64,000 bases of DNA from Pseudobdellovibrionaceae bacterium (GTDB lineage: Bacteria > Bdellovibrionota > Bdellovibrionia > Bdellovibrionales > UBA1609). The stretch covers positions 1,612,001 to 1,676,000 of the forward strand of contig JACKAM010000001.1 in assembly GCA_020635075.1 (NCBI GenBank). The letters run 5' to 3'. The notes below the pieces were generated by a model. The model was not told the DNA's origin. It did not search any database and saw only the letters and a program-made list of their open reading frames with translations. Made by a program: the position numbers and the translations under genes. This document shows positions 51,787-60,609 of this stretch, piece after piece. Position 1 is the first letter of the stretch. Each line of letters starts with the position of its first letter.

Positions 51787-52085
51787 GACGCCAACTCCCC
51801 CGACTCCACAAAACCAATCGTTGCGTGGAACAATTGCAAATCTTCTTCAACCAAACCATTTTTTTTGATCACGGTGATGGAGGATGTCCCATAACTCGCT
51901 CTAAGCAAAAACGACATCCCGTTAATTTCATACAAATCCAGTTCACCAAAGCGGCGAATTCGACCAAACTGTTTAGCCAGCTTTTCCCAGGCTTCAGGAA
52001 ACACCTCTCCGTCCAGACAATATCTATAGGTGTCCGGACGGATACAATTGCGCAAAGGGTAGCGTTTGGTCTCCTCTCGACTCAT
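51783..52085 (-). CDS. Small protein of unknown function in V4R signalling operon
   Basis: The 100-residue soluble protein has a balanced alpha/beta composition and three cysteines or fewer. It overlaps the V4R gene by 4 bp and the kinase gene by 4 bp, so translational coupling fixes its place in the operon and supports a real gene. No domain is recognised. Regulation of the kinase or a ligand-linked role is possible. It is probably restricted to near relatives. Confidence 0.78.
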   Translation of the reverse strand: MSREETKRYPLRNCIRPDTYRYCLDGEVFPEAWEKLAKQFGRIRRFGELDLYEINGMSFLLRASYGTSSITVIKKNGLVEEDLQLFHATIGFVESGELAS

Positions 52086-53308
52086 GCAGCCGCCTTGGTC
52101 GCCGCAGACATTGCCCTTTTGGTATGGAAGTCACAAAAGGCGTGGCCATTGGCTGAACAGTCGGTCTCTTCGGTCTGGTAAAGCCCCCTGCGATCTTCAA
52201 ATGGAATGTCCAGATAGACCAACTCCAGAAGTCCTGCCATCACTCCCGACATCATGGGGCAGTGGGTTTTGGCCTCGGCCATTCTTAAATCTTTGGGCGT
52301 GTAAATCTCATACGCATTTGCCGTTTGGATATTGAGGGTCTCAGCAGCTTGGTGTTCAATCAGCCTGACCGAGCCCCACCCAAGGGCATTGATAATGGCC
52401 ACCAGGCCAAAGATGTTATCCTCTGTGTATTTGATCATCGGCTGAACAAGTGCTGCCCACTCATCCGAGGCCATAATTCCGGAAAATGTGGTGAGAGAAC
52501 AGACTTCCGCGTCTTCTTCCAACATGGCGTAACCTGTTTCACCCAAACCTTGGGCCTCCATTTGCTTCACAAACAGACCACTGACCACGTTATAAAACTC
52601 CCGGGGCATGTGGGCGAGATAAACATTAAAGGCCGGTATCAGCCCTTGTTCGTTGCCCTCCAAAGGAAGGCCAAAAACCGTGTCACGGATTTTGATCATA
52701 TCCACCCGGGGGTTAGCTGCTTCGGCGAGCATCTTGGAATGATCCGTAGCCAATACTTCTGGAACAAACCATTCAAACTTTAACGGGTGTTCCTGGGTTT
52801 CACGGATCTCAAACTTGCAGCAGTCGCCGCCCTGGTACATGCACTCGGTTTCCACCACTTCATAGCGCACGCCCATGGCGGCGCCCATGGCAGCGGCGAT
52901 GTAGCCTTCAGCGAAGGTGCAAACGGGGCGGGATTCTCTTTCATAACAGCAGTTCCACCCTTCAACATAGTGAGACGAAACCCCGCGCACCTGATTGACC
53001 TGGTGGGAGGAAAAGTCCAGGACACCAAATCCCTGAAAGCGGTAAAGGTCAGCCGCCATTTTGAGGACTTCTTCTGGACTATTCAGCTTTTGCTCACTGG
53101 CCGCCACACGGATCTGCCGAAAAAAAGTTCTCTCAGCTGCTTCTTTAAAGATCCCTTTGCCATCGACAAGGGAGCAGTTCTCCAAGGATCTCTGTAATCG
53201 GGAATTATAGTGATGACAGTGAATCACCAAATGCTCGCCGGCCAAAGTCCGGTCACCATCAACTGGGACACATTTCATATCGCTGAATTCAAAGTACTTT
53301 TTTGCCAT
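52082..53308 (-). CDS. Tandem V4R-domain (4-vinyl reductase-like) protein
   Basis: The 408-residue cytoplasmic protein looks like two V4R domains. The first (about 20-170) ends with YVEGWNCCYERESRPVC, then TECMYQGGDCCKFEI (C156, C163, C164). The second (about 220-397) ends with ETDCSANGHAFCDFHT (C384, C392). In V4R domains this C-terminal Cys pattern often binds zinc or shapes a small-molecule pocket (as in XylR-type sensors and BchJ). No DNA-binding domain is attached. It heads an operon with the small protein, histidine kinase and receiver. A ligand or redox sensor for the kinase is the likely role. Confidence 0.82.
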   Translation of the reverse strand: MAKKYFEFSDMKCVPVDGDRTLAGEHLVIHCHHYNSRLQRSLENCSLVDGKGIFKEAAERTFFRQIRVAASEQKLNSPEEVLKMAADLYRFQGFGVLDFSSHQVNQVRGVSSHYVEGWNCCYERESRPVCTFAEGYIAAAMGAAMGVRYEVVETECMYQGGDCCKFEIRETQEHPLKFEWFVPEVLATDHSKMLAEAANPRVDMIKIRDTVFGLPLEGNEQGLIPAFNVYLAHMPREFYNVVSGLFVKQMEAQGLGETGYAMLEEDAEVCSLTTFSGIMASDEWAALVQPMIKYTEDNIFGLVAIINALGWGSVRLIEHQAAETLNIQTANAYEIYTPKDLRMAEAKTHCPMMSGVMAGLLELVYLDIPFEDRRGLYQTEETDCSANGHAFCDFHTKRAMSAATKAAA

Positions 53309-53444
53309 ACACCCTTCCCGATTCTGAGTATTCGCTGAGTAAGGTTGATCTTGCTCAAGAACTCTTCGGAGGGCCGGGGTGTGGCATAAAGGCCTGGGAT
53401 CTCAATTGATAAGATCTCTATATTTCCCATTCACTATGAGACTG

Positions 53445-53552
53445 CATTTTGGTTCCAGGTCCTATTCGTGGATGCAGGGGGTTGAATCTCAAGATAGGTC
53501 TCTCTTGAATTTCAACCCCCTGCATCCACGAATAGGACCTGGAACCAAAATG
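53445..53552. repeat. 108-bp hairpin element, copy 1
   Basis: The outer 42-bp arms (53445-53486 and 53511-53552) are perfect complements, beginning CATTTTGGTTCCAGGTCC. Inner bases extend the stem with two mismatches, leaving an 8-nt loop. A second copy of exactly the same length and outer sequence is at 54062-54169. No target-site duplication is clear. It has no coding capacity and resembles a MITE or REP-like element. Confidence 0.92.
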
Positions 53553-53556
53553 ATAC

Positions 53557-53582
53557 AAAAAACCCCGACTGAGAGGTCGGGG
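53557..53582 (-). terminator. Intrinsic terminator of the secreted-protein gene
   Basis: On the minus strand CCCCGAC, a 6-nt loop, GTCGGGG and then TTTTTT form a classic Rho-independent terminator, about 34 bp beyond the stop at 53616. Confidence 0.88.
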
Positions 53583-53615
53583 TCTTTCTTGGCATTCTAT
53601 TGGTCCAGAAGAATA

Positions 53616-54032
53616 TCAATAAGGATCTACTGTGCGGATCACATTGGGACTCCACTGGCACTCACCGGTCAGATCCATTCCCTTGTAGGTCCCCATGATG
53701 TTTTGACCGTTCATGAGAAGCATGGAGAAATCCTCGCCTTCAACGGTAATGGAGAGTCCTGCAAACCCCTGTTGGAGCATGGCTTGACCATCAATTAACG
53801 AAATGGTCGGAAACATCATGGCGTTGTCCATGATGATACGAGCCGCACCCGGAGGGTTGACCGCAACTGGAGCAAAGACCATATCAAACAGATAGATGTT
53901 AAACTGATTATAAGTGACGTCCATTTGATCATGAACGGCGCACTGGTATCCCGGACCCAGGTTTTGCACCATTGAGGCTTGGGCAGACGAAAGCGACAGA
54001 AGTGCAGCAACCGCGAGCAAAAGTTTTTTCAT
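53616..54032 (-). CDS. Small secreted protein
   Basis: The 138-residue product has a clear signal peptide (MKKLLLAVAALLSLSS, cut near QAS). The mature 118 residues are beta-rich, with two cysteines (one in YQCAVHD, one in GECQWSP) that probably form a disulfide. It ends in a proper intrinsic terminator. It is flanked by two copies of the 108-bp hairpin element, the upstream copy about 30 bp before its start, where it may alter the promoter. No family is recognised. Confidence 0.78.
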   Translation of the reverse strand: MKKLLLAVAALLSLSSAQASMVQNLGPGYQCAVHDQMDVTYNQFNIYLFDMVFAPVAVNPPGAARIIMDNAMMFPTISLIDGQAMLQQGFAGLSITVEGEDFSMLLMNGQNIMGTYKGMDLTGECQWSPNVIRTVDPY

Positions 54033-54061
54033 GTTTTCCCCCTATGTAAGGATTCGTTCAG

Positions 54062-54169
54062 CATTTTGGTTCCAGGTCCTATTCGTGGATGCAGGCTGTT
54101 GAAACTAAAGAAAAATCTCTCTTGAGTTTCAACATCCCGCATCCACGAATAGGACCTGGAACCAAAATG
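54062..54169. repeat. 108-bp hairpin element, copy 2
   Basis: Same outer 31 bp as copy 1 (CATTTTGGTTCCAGGTCC at the start and its complement at the end). The inner stem has diverged, with three mismatches in the outer-inner part and a longer A-rich loop region. It lies 30 bp before the start of the small secreted protein gene and 2 bp from the stop of the gene at 54171. Confidence 0.92.
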
Positions 54170-54170
54170 T

Positions 54171-55745
54171 TCACTGTGGCGGATCGACCTCCACCCTGTC
54201 ATTATTGTCTTCTTGTAAACCTTTGCGAGACAAATCGACTAACATCTCCAAAAACTTGGCCGGCTGATGACCATAGGGGGCAACCTTAATAAAGATCTCC
54301 CGCCACAACTCAGGTAAGGCCTTGTCCGTCTCCCATGCTCCATCGTTCAAATACTGATCAACTGGAGAATAGGGGCGAGCTGTTGGTGCCGCACCCCAGA
54401 GGAAATCCGGATGAGCTTGGGAGTACCACTCGCCACCTGAAATCTCTCCATTGGGATCAATCTCCAGGTCATAAAGATATTCCACCCAATGAATCTGGTC
54501 CCAATCCTGCCCCTCTTCCTCACGGGGACCGGCTCCTAACTCCACAATGTAACCCACGCGCATGGCCACGCCGACAATCTTCTCAATATCCTTGCCACGA
54601 TATTTCTTGAAGGGGTCGGACTTAAACTCCTCCGGTGTGACCGTTGCCTCGGCAATGGTCCGCGTGGTCTTTTTTGATTCCGGATTGAAATAGAAATACT
54701 CGTAGGCATAGACCGGCTGATTCCAAACTTCGTAGTCATAAGTGGCATCGAGAATAAAACTCCTCTTCGCCCGCCCAAGCTGGTTAACCGCAGCCAAGTG
54801 CCAGGTCGCCGGATTAATATCAAAACACTCAGGGTCAATCAGTCGACCATTCTCATCCCGCTCGGGATCTTTCTTATTGCAACGGCCGCCAATATGACGG
54901 GTTTCAAATGGTGCTGTCGCCCAAAGTTGAGTGACCAAACCCTTAAGTTCAGACGGATAGATTTTCACATCCGTCTGGCCATCAAATGCCTTAAGCGTAA
55001 TAGCTTGGGTGGGACGAGGAACCATATAAGCGGCCGGAGCCCAACCATGACAAATGCCCATCCAATCTTCCACGTCGCCGTTTTCATCTTTGTAGAGATA
55101 ACCCTGCTTCCACATATAGGTTGTGAAGGTGGCTTCCTTATCCCCATAGAGAAGATCCATTTTTTCAGAAGCCGCAAGATTGGCGATCTCATCCAAATTC
55201 TTTGTTTCAAAAATTTCCCAAAATCCGTTGGCGCGAATCCAATCAAAACGCGTCTGCCAGCTTTCCAAGCGGGTGTAGGGACGAACAAAGGGGCGAGCGG
55301 CGAGTATCCCGCGAGAGATAGCCCAGTAGTCCCCTGACCAGGGAATTTCCTTCAAGCGGGTTCGTTTGAGACCCTCCTGCTCCATTTTTTCCAAACTCTT
55401 CACCAAGGGTTGAACTTCCTTGTCGACCAACAACTCGGCTGCGTGTTCGGGACCAAGCTCAGCCATCGGGCTTTTGCCCGTCAAAAGATCAGCAAATTTC
55501 TGCTCCCTCCACTGGAGTTTTTTACCGATGTAGCGATTCTTTCTGAGATCCCGTTTTTGAAAATAGCTCTGCGGCTTTCGAGGGAGAACTCCATGTCGAT
55601 CGCTTTTTTCAGGGACCTTGGTGAAAAAGGCCTGAGGGTCCTTGGACCACTCCTGGAGCGATGACAATGGCCCGGTTTCAGCCGTGACACCAAGAGTCCA
55701 AAAAAGGCCAATAAAAAGGCTGACGCCCCGTAAACGAATCTTCAT
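54171..55745 (-). CDS. Secreted transglutaminase-elicitor-like protein
   Basis: The 524-residue product has a signal peptide (MKIRLRGVSLFIGLF, cut near VTA). Two blocks suggest a papain/transglutaminase-type Cys-His catalytic core: GICHGWAPAAYMVPRP (about 235-250) with the Cys, and ATWHLAAVNQLGR (about 320) with the His, followed by FILDATYDYEVWNQP containing the candidate Asp. I connect it, from memory, with the 'transglutaminase elicitor' family found in oomycetes and some bacteria. The substrate is unknown; crosslinking or cutting of protein outside the cell is possible. Only 2 bp separate its stop from hairpin copy 2. Confidence 0.7.
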   Translation of the reverse strand: MKIRLRGVSLFIGLFWTLGVTAETGPLSSLQEWSKDPQAFFTKVPEKSDRHGVLPRKPQSYFQKRDLRKNRYIGKKLQWREQKFADLLTGKSPMAELGPEHAAELLVDKEVQPLVKSLEKMEQEGLKRTRLKEIPWSGDYWAISRGILAARPFVRPYTRLESWQTRFDWIRANGFWEIFETKNLDEIANLAASEKMDLLYGDKEATFTTYMWKQGYLYKDENGDVEDWMGICHGWAPAAYMVPRPTQAITLKAFDGQTDVKIYPSELKGLVTQLWATAPFETRHIGGRCNKKDPERDENGRLIDPECFDINPATWHLAAVNQLGRAKRSFILDATYDYEVWNQPVYAYEYFYFNPESKKTTRTIAEATVTPEEFKSDPFKKYRGKDIEKIVGVAMRVGYIVELGAGPREEEGQDWDQIHWVEYLYDLEIDPNGEISGGEWYSQAHPDFLWGAAPTARPYSPVDQYLNDGAWETDKALPELWREIFIKVAPYGHQPAKFLEMLVDLSRKGLQEDNNDRVEVDPPQ

Positions 55746-56210
55746 TTTTCCCCCTCATCTTAGCCCACAGACGCGAGCACAAGACCTCTACAGTCAGCAA
55801 AAGACGGACCATTACTAACCCCAAGCGCCTCTGTTTCCCAGTAAATTTTCAACCAATTCGCCCCACACAAGAGACAATCTGACCCATCCATATCACACAG
55901 TATCCCAAACTCATGAACAGCTCGGTCTTACGGGCAGCCTTGCTAGGTGAAACTCAAGACTCTGTCTGCCTTTTTCCGAGATATGGTCCAATTGCCGAGC
56001 CATTTCCGTAAATCCGAATCCTCCGCCGTCGCGCAGGGCATATCCGAGGCGCGGCAGGATACTGACGCGACCCGAAGATGAGCCCGCGCCCGAAAGGCGC
56101 GTGAGGAATTGCGGAGAATGGTCGGCAATGGACCAACTCAAGGGAAAAGGATCTTGGGGATCAACAATCAAGTGCTAACCAAGTTTAGCTATTTGCAGTA
56201 AGATTCGCCT
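55746..56210. other. 465-bp region with at most one weak reading frame
   Basis: Nothing recognisable lies here other than the doubtful small frame at 55911-56171 (entered separately) and GC-rich inverted bases near 56021-56110. Promoters for the two divergent genes (54171 on the left, 56211 on the right) must lie here, but I see no clear motif. Confidence 0.5.
55911..56171 (-). CDS. Doubtful small protein
   Basis: An 86-codon frame starting at a TTG with a poor ribosome binding site. The product has plausible amino-acid use (a helix-like end, EMARQLDHISEKGRQSLEF) but no signal peptide or recognised motif. I list it only because it lies in an otherwise empty 465-bp stretch; it could equally be a chance frame. 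Confidence 0.25.
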   Translation of the reverse strand: MIVDPQDPFPLSWSIADHSPQFLTRLSGAGSSSGRVSILPRLGYALRDGGGFGFTEMARQLDHISEKGRQSLEFHLARLPVRPSCS

Positions 56211-57239
56211 ATGCTGGAAATGTGGCCTCCCTCTTCGATTTGGTTGTTGTGGTTCAGCTTTGGGTTGACATCAGTCGTCATTGCAGTGGGCGGTTACTTT
56301 TTGCTCATTTACGCGGACGCCATCGCCGACCGAATCCAACTGGGCCGCACGTGGGTGGGTGCCGTCCTCCTGGCCACAGTGACCTCACTTCCTGAGCTCA
56401 TTGCCGCCATCGGTGCGGTGATGGCCGATGGGCCCGACATGGCCGCCGGCAACGTATTGGGAAGTTGCGCATTCAACCTTTCCCTGGTGTTCCTCCTCGA
56501 TGCTCTTTATCGGGAGCGCTCCGTGTACTCCCGGGCCAGTCACAGTCATGTTTTGTCGGGAAGCCTTTCCATTATCTTGGTCGGCGTGTTGATTTTGTGT
56601 TTGGCACTTCGGGTACAAGATTTAGATTTCAATCTCGGCCACGTGGGCGTTGATACCTTGTTCATATTTGTTTTCTACGGATTTGCCATGCGCACCCTCC
56701 ATCGTTTTGGCATTCAGGAAACAACAATCCCTGAGGAGCAAGAAGCCAAGCCGGGTCTGTCTACGGAGGCGCTGATCACGCGATACCTGATCGCCTCGGT
56801 GATTGTTGTCCTTGCTGGCTGGTCTTTACCAATTATTGGCAGAGAAATCGTTCATATCATGGGTTGGAATGAGGCCTTTGTCGGAACGGTTCTTATTGCC
56901 TTTACCACCAGTCTGCCAGAAATGGCCGTCACCTTGGCGGCCATTCGCGTGGGGGCTGTGGATTTGGCATTCGCCAATGTCTTGGGAAGTAACCTTTTCA
57001 ACATTGCCATTCTCGGCATCAGCGACTTGTTTTACTTTAAAGGGCCATTGCTGGATGCCGTTCAACCCATTCATCAAGTCACCGGACTTATCACCATCAT
57101 GATGACGGGCTTGGTACTGGTGGCTCTGGTTCACAACCCCAAGCGCCGGTGGTTCAATACTGTCAGTGGTCTGAGCCTGACAATTCTGCTCCTCTACATC
57201 CTCAACACCCTCGTCCTCTTTCGTGGGGAGGGTCCCTAA
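56211..57239 (+). CDS. Sodium/calcium exchanger family membrane protein (CaCA)
   Basis: The 342-residue inner-membrane protein has ten or so hydrophobic helices in two inverted halves, each with the alpha-repeat: TSLPELIAAIGAVM...GNVLGSCAFNL (about 58-90) and TSLPEMAVTLAA...ANVLGSNLFNI (about 233-265). Both keep the acidic residue (E) that binds the cation. It exchanges Ca2+ (or another divalent cation) for Na+ or H+ across the inner membrane. The next gene, a Ca2+-type P-ATPase, starts at the base right after its stop, so both probably serve calcium export. Confidence 0.9.
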   Translation: MLEMWPPSSIWLLWFSFGLTSVVIAVGGYFLLIYADAIADRIQLGRTWVGAVLLATVTSLPELIAAIGAVMADGPDMAAGNVLGSCAFNLSLVFLLDALYRERSVYSRASHSHVLSGSLSIILVGVLILCLALRVQDLDFNLGHVGVDTLFIFVFYGFAMRTLHRFGIQETTIPEEQEAKPGLSTEALITRYLIASVIVVLAGWSLPIIGREIVHIMGWNEAFVGTVLIAFTTSLPEMAVTLAAIRVGAVDLAFANVLGSNLFNIAILGISDLFYFKGPLLDAVQPIHQVTGLITIMMTGLVLVALVHNPKRRWFNTVSGLSLTILLLYILNTLVLFRGEGP

Positions 57240-59840
57240 GTGGAATTTCAGGATTTCCATAGCATCGAGCCCTCTGAAGTGTGGAACCGGCTCCACCTTA
57301 CCCCGCAACAGAGGGGCCTGAGCAGCGAAGATGCCACCCTTCGCCTCAAGAGGTTTGGCCCCAATCAACTTCCCGAGAAGGAAGGCCGAAGAGTTTGGCA
57401 AATGCTTGGGGATCAACTCTCAAGCCTGATGATCCTGATTTTGTTTGTGGCGGCGGGAATCTCAGGCTTTCTTCATGATCTGACGGATTCTGTTGTCATT
57501 TTGGCCATCATTGCGGTCAATGCGGTAGTGGGGCTCATTCAGGATTACCAAGCCCAAAAGGCACTTGCCGCCCTAAAAAAAATTCTTCCCACCCGAGCCC
57601 AGGTGTTGCGCGACCGGGTTTGGCAAATCCTTCCCGTCGAGCAATTGGTGCCGGGGGATTGGATTGAAGTCGAAGCCGGAGATGCGGTTCCGGCAGATAT
57701 CAGACTGTTTAATGCTCACCTCCTGGCTGCAGATGAGTCGGCTCTGACGGGGGAATCTGTCCCCGTCGAAAAGCAAAGTGATTTTTTGAGCGAAGCCAAG
57801 TCCCCCGTTGGTGACCGGAAAAACATACTCCACAAAGGCACGATGATTTCCCGTGGAAGGGGACAAGGTTTAGTGGTGCACACCGGGCCACATACAGAGC
57901 TAGGTAGGATTGCCCAACTTCTTGAGGGAGCTGAACAGGTTCAAACTCCCTTGCAACAGCGACTCGACAGATTTAGCCGTAAACTGACCTGGGTTCTTTT
58001 ACTGATCTGTTTGTTGCTATTTGCAGTGGGCCTTCTGCATGGTCAGGATTGGCTGTCCATGTTGATGACGGCCGTGAGCCTTGCCGTAGCAGCTATCCCC
58101 GAAGCTCTCCCCAGTGTGATTGTTATTGCCCTGGCGGTTGGAGCCAAACGCATGGTCAGCCGTCGTGCCTTGATTCAAAAGCTTTCGGCCGTTGAAGCCC
58201 TGGGGTCCACCACCGTTATTTGCTCGGACAAAACCGGTACTCTCACACAAAACAAAATGACCGTGGTGCGCAGTTGGATCGCCCATCCAGAGCATGAGGA
58301 GCTTTTTTACACCAACATGGCCCTCAACAATGATGTGAATTGGCAGGATCGAGCCCGCGAACTGGCCGAAGGGGAACCAACGGAAAGGGCCTTGTTCCTA
58401 CACGCCTTTCACCATGGTAAAGACAAAGAAGAATTAGGCGAATCCTGGCCGCGGTTGAATGAGTTTCCCTTTGATCCCAAAGAGAAGTTCATGGTCACTC
58501 AGCACCAACAGCCCGACGCCACCTTTTATTTTCTTAAGGGCGCACCCGAAACCGTTCTCCACCTTTGCCGAAGAGACTCGCTCGCCGCAGAGGGCCTCGG
58601 GCAGGCTCAACAAATGGCCGATGGGGGCTTGAGAGTATTGGCCTTTGCTTGGCTCCAGACATCGACCCCTTTTTTGCAACTGGATGTGGCGACCGTTCAT
58701 AGCCAACATTGGGAGCTGCTTGGTTTTGCCGGCATGATTGATCCTCCCAGACCCGAAGTTAAACAAGCCATCCGGGACTGCCAGACGGCTGGAATTCGCG
58801 TGCAAATGATCACCGGGGATCATCCACGAACGGCTCAGGCTATTGCCCGAGAATTAAAAATCCCAGGCGATATCATGAGTGGACAAGAGCTGGAGAAACT
58901 CTCTGATGACGAGCTAGGCACTCACATTAAACGAATGGGGGTCTTCGCTCGCACAGCACCCAAACAAAAAATCCGCATTGTCCAGGCCTTACAGAGCCAG
59001 GGCGAGATGGTGGCCATGACAGGGGACGGGGTCAACGATGCGCCAGCTCTGAAGCAGGCTCATATTGGTGTGGCCATGGGTAAGATTGGTACAGACGTCG
59101 CTCGCGAAGCCTCGGCCATGGTATTACTCGATGACAACTTCGCCACAATTGTGGCGGCTATTCGTGAAGGCCGGAGGATTTTTGATAATTTACGAAAGTT
59201 CCTGGTCTTTGTTTTGGCGGGAAATCTGGGAGAGATCCTGACTATATCAGTGGCCCTTTTTGTCGGCTTGCCACCTCCTCTGCTGCCGGTGCAGATTCTC
59301 TGGGTAAATCTCATTACCGATGGCCTACCGGGGTTATCGATGAGCCTGCTTGATGAAGAACCCGGTGTTATGACCAGATCACCCATACCCGCCAATCAAA
59401 ATATCTTGGAAAGGGGCCTCATGGGCGAGATCTTGATTGGCGGCATTCTCGTCGCCACGGCCAGTTTACTGGCATTTTACTATGGCCTCAAAGATTCCGC
59501 CGCCGTTGCCCGCACCATGGGCTTTACAACTCTCAGTGTGTGCCAACTGTTTATGGCCTGGGCGATCAGCTCTTCCCGCCCGTTGGGGAAGGGCTTTCGC
59601 TTTTATTCTCCCACCTTGCTGGCGGCGCTGGCTATTTGTGCTCTCATGCAGGTCATGGCGGTTGAGGTCCCCAGCTTGCAAAGACTCTTGCACACTGAAG
59701 GCCTCAGCGCAGAGCAGTGGGGCATTTGCCTCGGCCTTTCAGTGCTGATATTCTTGATCAAAAAAATGCCCGGGTTTTCCATGGAAAGGAATCTCCCCAA
59801 TGAAGAGCATCCTCCTCAGCCTTCTCCTCCTGTTGCCTAA
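57240..59840 (+). CDS. P-type Ca2+-transporting-like ATPase
   Basis: The 866-residue protein is a type II P-type ATPase. The phosphorylated Asp is in CSDKTGTLTQNKM (about 332), the TGES loop in LTGESVP and the hinge GDGVNDAPALKQA are present. Ca2+-site residues of SERCA are visible: PEALP in M4 (IPEALPSV), N/E in M5 (GNLGEI) and N and D in M6 (WVNLITDG). It probably pumps Ca2+ out using ATP. The GTG start at 57240 abuts the exchanger stop, indicating translational coupling. Its 3' end overlaps a secreted peptidase gene by 41 bp. Confidence 0.92.
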   Translation: MEFQDFHSIEPSEVWNRLHLTPQQRGLSSEDATLRLKRFGPNQLPEKEGRRVWQMLGDQLSSLMILILFVAAGISGFLHDLTDSVVILAIIAVNAVVGLIQDYQAQKALAALKKILPTRAQVLRDRVWQILPVEQLVPGDWIEVEAGDAVPADIRLFNAHLLAADESALTGESVPVEKQSDFLSEAKSPVGDRKNILHKGTMISRGRGQGLVVHTGPHTELGRIAQLLEGAEQVQTPLQQRLDRFSRKLTWVLLLICLLLFAVGLLHGQDWLSMLMTAVSLAVAAIPEALPSVIVIALAVGAKRMVSRRALIQKLSAVEALGSTTVICSDKTGTLTQNKMTVVRSWIAHPEHEELFYTNMALNNDVNWQDRARELAEGEPTERALFLHAFHHGKDKEELGESWPRLNEFPFDPKEKFMVTQHQQPDATFYFLKGAPETVLHLCRRDSLAAEGLGQAQQMADGGLRVLAFAWLQTSTPFLQLDVATVHSQHWELLGFAGMIDPPRPEVKQAIRDCQTAGIRVQMITGDHPRTAQAIARELKIPGDIMSGQELEKLSDDELGTHIKRMGVFARTAPKQKIRIVQALQSQGEMVAMTGDGVNDAPALKQAHIGVAMGKIGTDVAREASAMVLLDDNFATIVAAIREGRRIFDNLRKFLVFVLAGNLGEILTISVALFVGLPPPLLPVQILWVNLITDGLPGLSMSLLDEEPGVMTRSPIPANQNILERGLMGEILIGGILVATASLLAFYYGLKDSAAVARTMGFTTLSVCQLFMAWAISSSRPLGKGFRFYSPTLLAALAICALMQVMAVEVPSLQRLLHTEGLSAEQWGICLGLSVLIFLIKKMPGFSMERNLPNEEHPPQPSPPVA

Positions 59841-60609
59841 TTTTGTTTCGGCTTCCGAAAACCATACCTGTGACCCATCACAGGGCCGCACCCTGACTCA
59901 GCAGGATATCAAAGCCTACGAGCAGTATCTGCAAAATCTGGAGAAAGAATACACCTGGCTTTTTGAAGAGCTCATCCCCCAGGACAAGAGAAGCGGGGAA
60001 CTTTTGGACAAAGCTAAAAAGACTTTTTTCAAACATCTCGCTGACAGCTGGGAGGTCTTCCCAAAACCAGGTGAGGTGTGGGGCGCTCCCCTCCCCGCCT
60101 TTTCAAGCGGTGTCCGCGAAATCACCGGAAAGATCACCTACGTGGGTTTTTTTCGACTCCCCTATCACTATGATCTTATCGCCGACGGCAAAGGCGGTCT
60201 CTCCATTGAGGTCCGGGTTCATTTTCAAAACCCAAAGGGTCAGGATTTGGCCAATCTTCGCCAATACATGAAGGATGCAGAAGACCTCTGGAACAAGAGC
60301 CAGGTGCATCTCAGCTTCCCCTATTCATTTAAGTTTTTGGTGGAAACGGTGGGGAGTCGGGCTCATTTTTCCGTCAGCCTCAAGGACTCAACAAGAGGAC
60401 CTTACAACTCCAGTTGGAGCCGCACCTGGCGAGGCCGTACCATTGCCCACGAAATCGGTCACATGATGGGGCTTGCTGATGAGTATAAGACCATTAGTGG
60501 AGAGATCGATTGCTTGGAGGATTCACTGATGTGCACCTCTTATCGAGGATCTCTGTGGCCTCACCATTACTATTTGGTGTTACGCCGCATATTTAGCCAA
60601 CACCCTTAG
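59800..60609 (+). CDS. Secreted metzincin-like metallopeptidase
   Basis: The 269-residue product has a signal peptide (MKSILLSLLLLLPNFVS, cut near VSA). The zinc site is HEIGHMMGLADEY (H217, E218, H221, and D227 in the third-ligand position), and a Met-turn-like 'SLMCTS' follows at M244. It thus looks like a metzincin, with Asp in place of the usual third His. Two cysteines (C238 and C246) may form a disulfide near the active site. It is coded partly inside the Ca2+ ATPase gene, with 41 bp of overlap and in the same direction. Its last 17 bp also overlap the opposing PepSY gene. Confidence 0.82.
   Translation: MKSILLSLLLLLPNFVSASENHTCDPSQGRTLTQQDIKAYEQYLQNLEKEYTWLFEELIPQDKRSGELLDKAKKTFFKHLADSWEVFPKPGEVWGAPLPAFSSGVREITGKITYVGFFRLPYHYDLIADGKGGLSIEVRVHFQNPKGQDLANLRQYMKDAEDLWNKSQVHLSFPYSFKFLVETVGSRAHFSVSLKDSTRGPYNSSWSRTWRGRTIAHEIGHMMGLADEYKTISGEIDCLEDSLMCTSYRGSLWPHHYYLVLRRIFSQHP

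Larger units (their letters stand above)
53309..53615. other. 307-bp gene-free region with a 108-bp hairpin element and a terminator
   Basis: Between the V4R gene (start at 53308) and the small secreted-protein gene (end at 53616) lie the hairpin element at 53445-53552 and a terminator at 53557-53582. The first 135 bp should hold the V4R operon's promoter, though no clear -35/-10 pair is visible. Confidence 0.6.
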
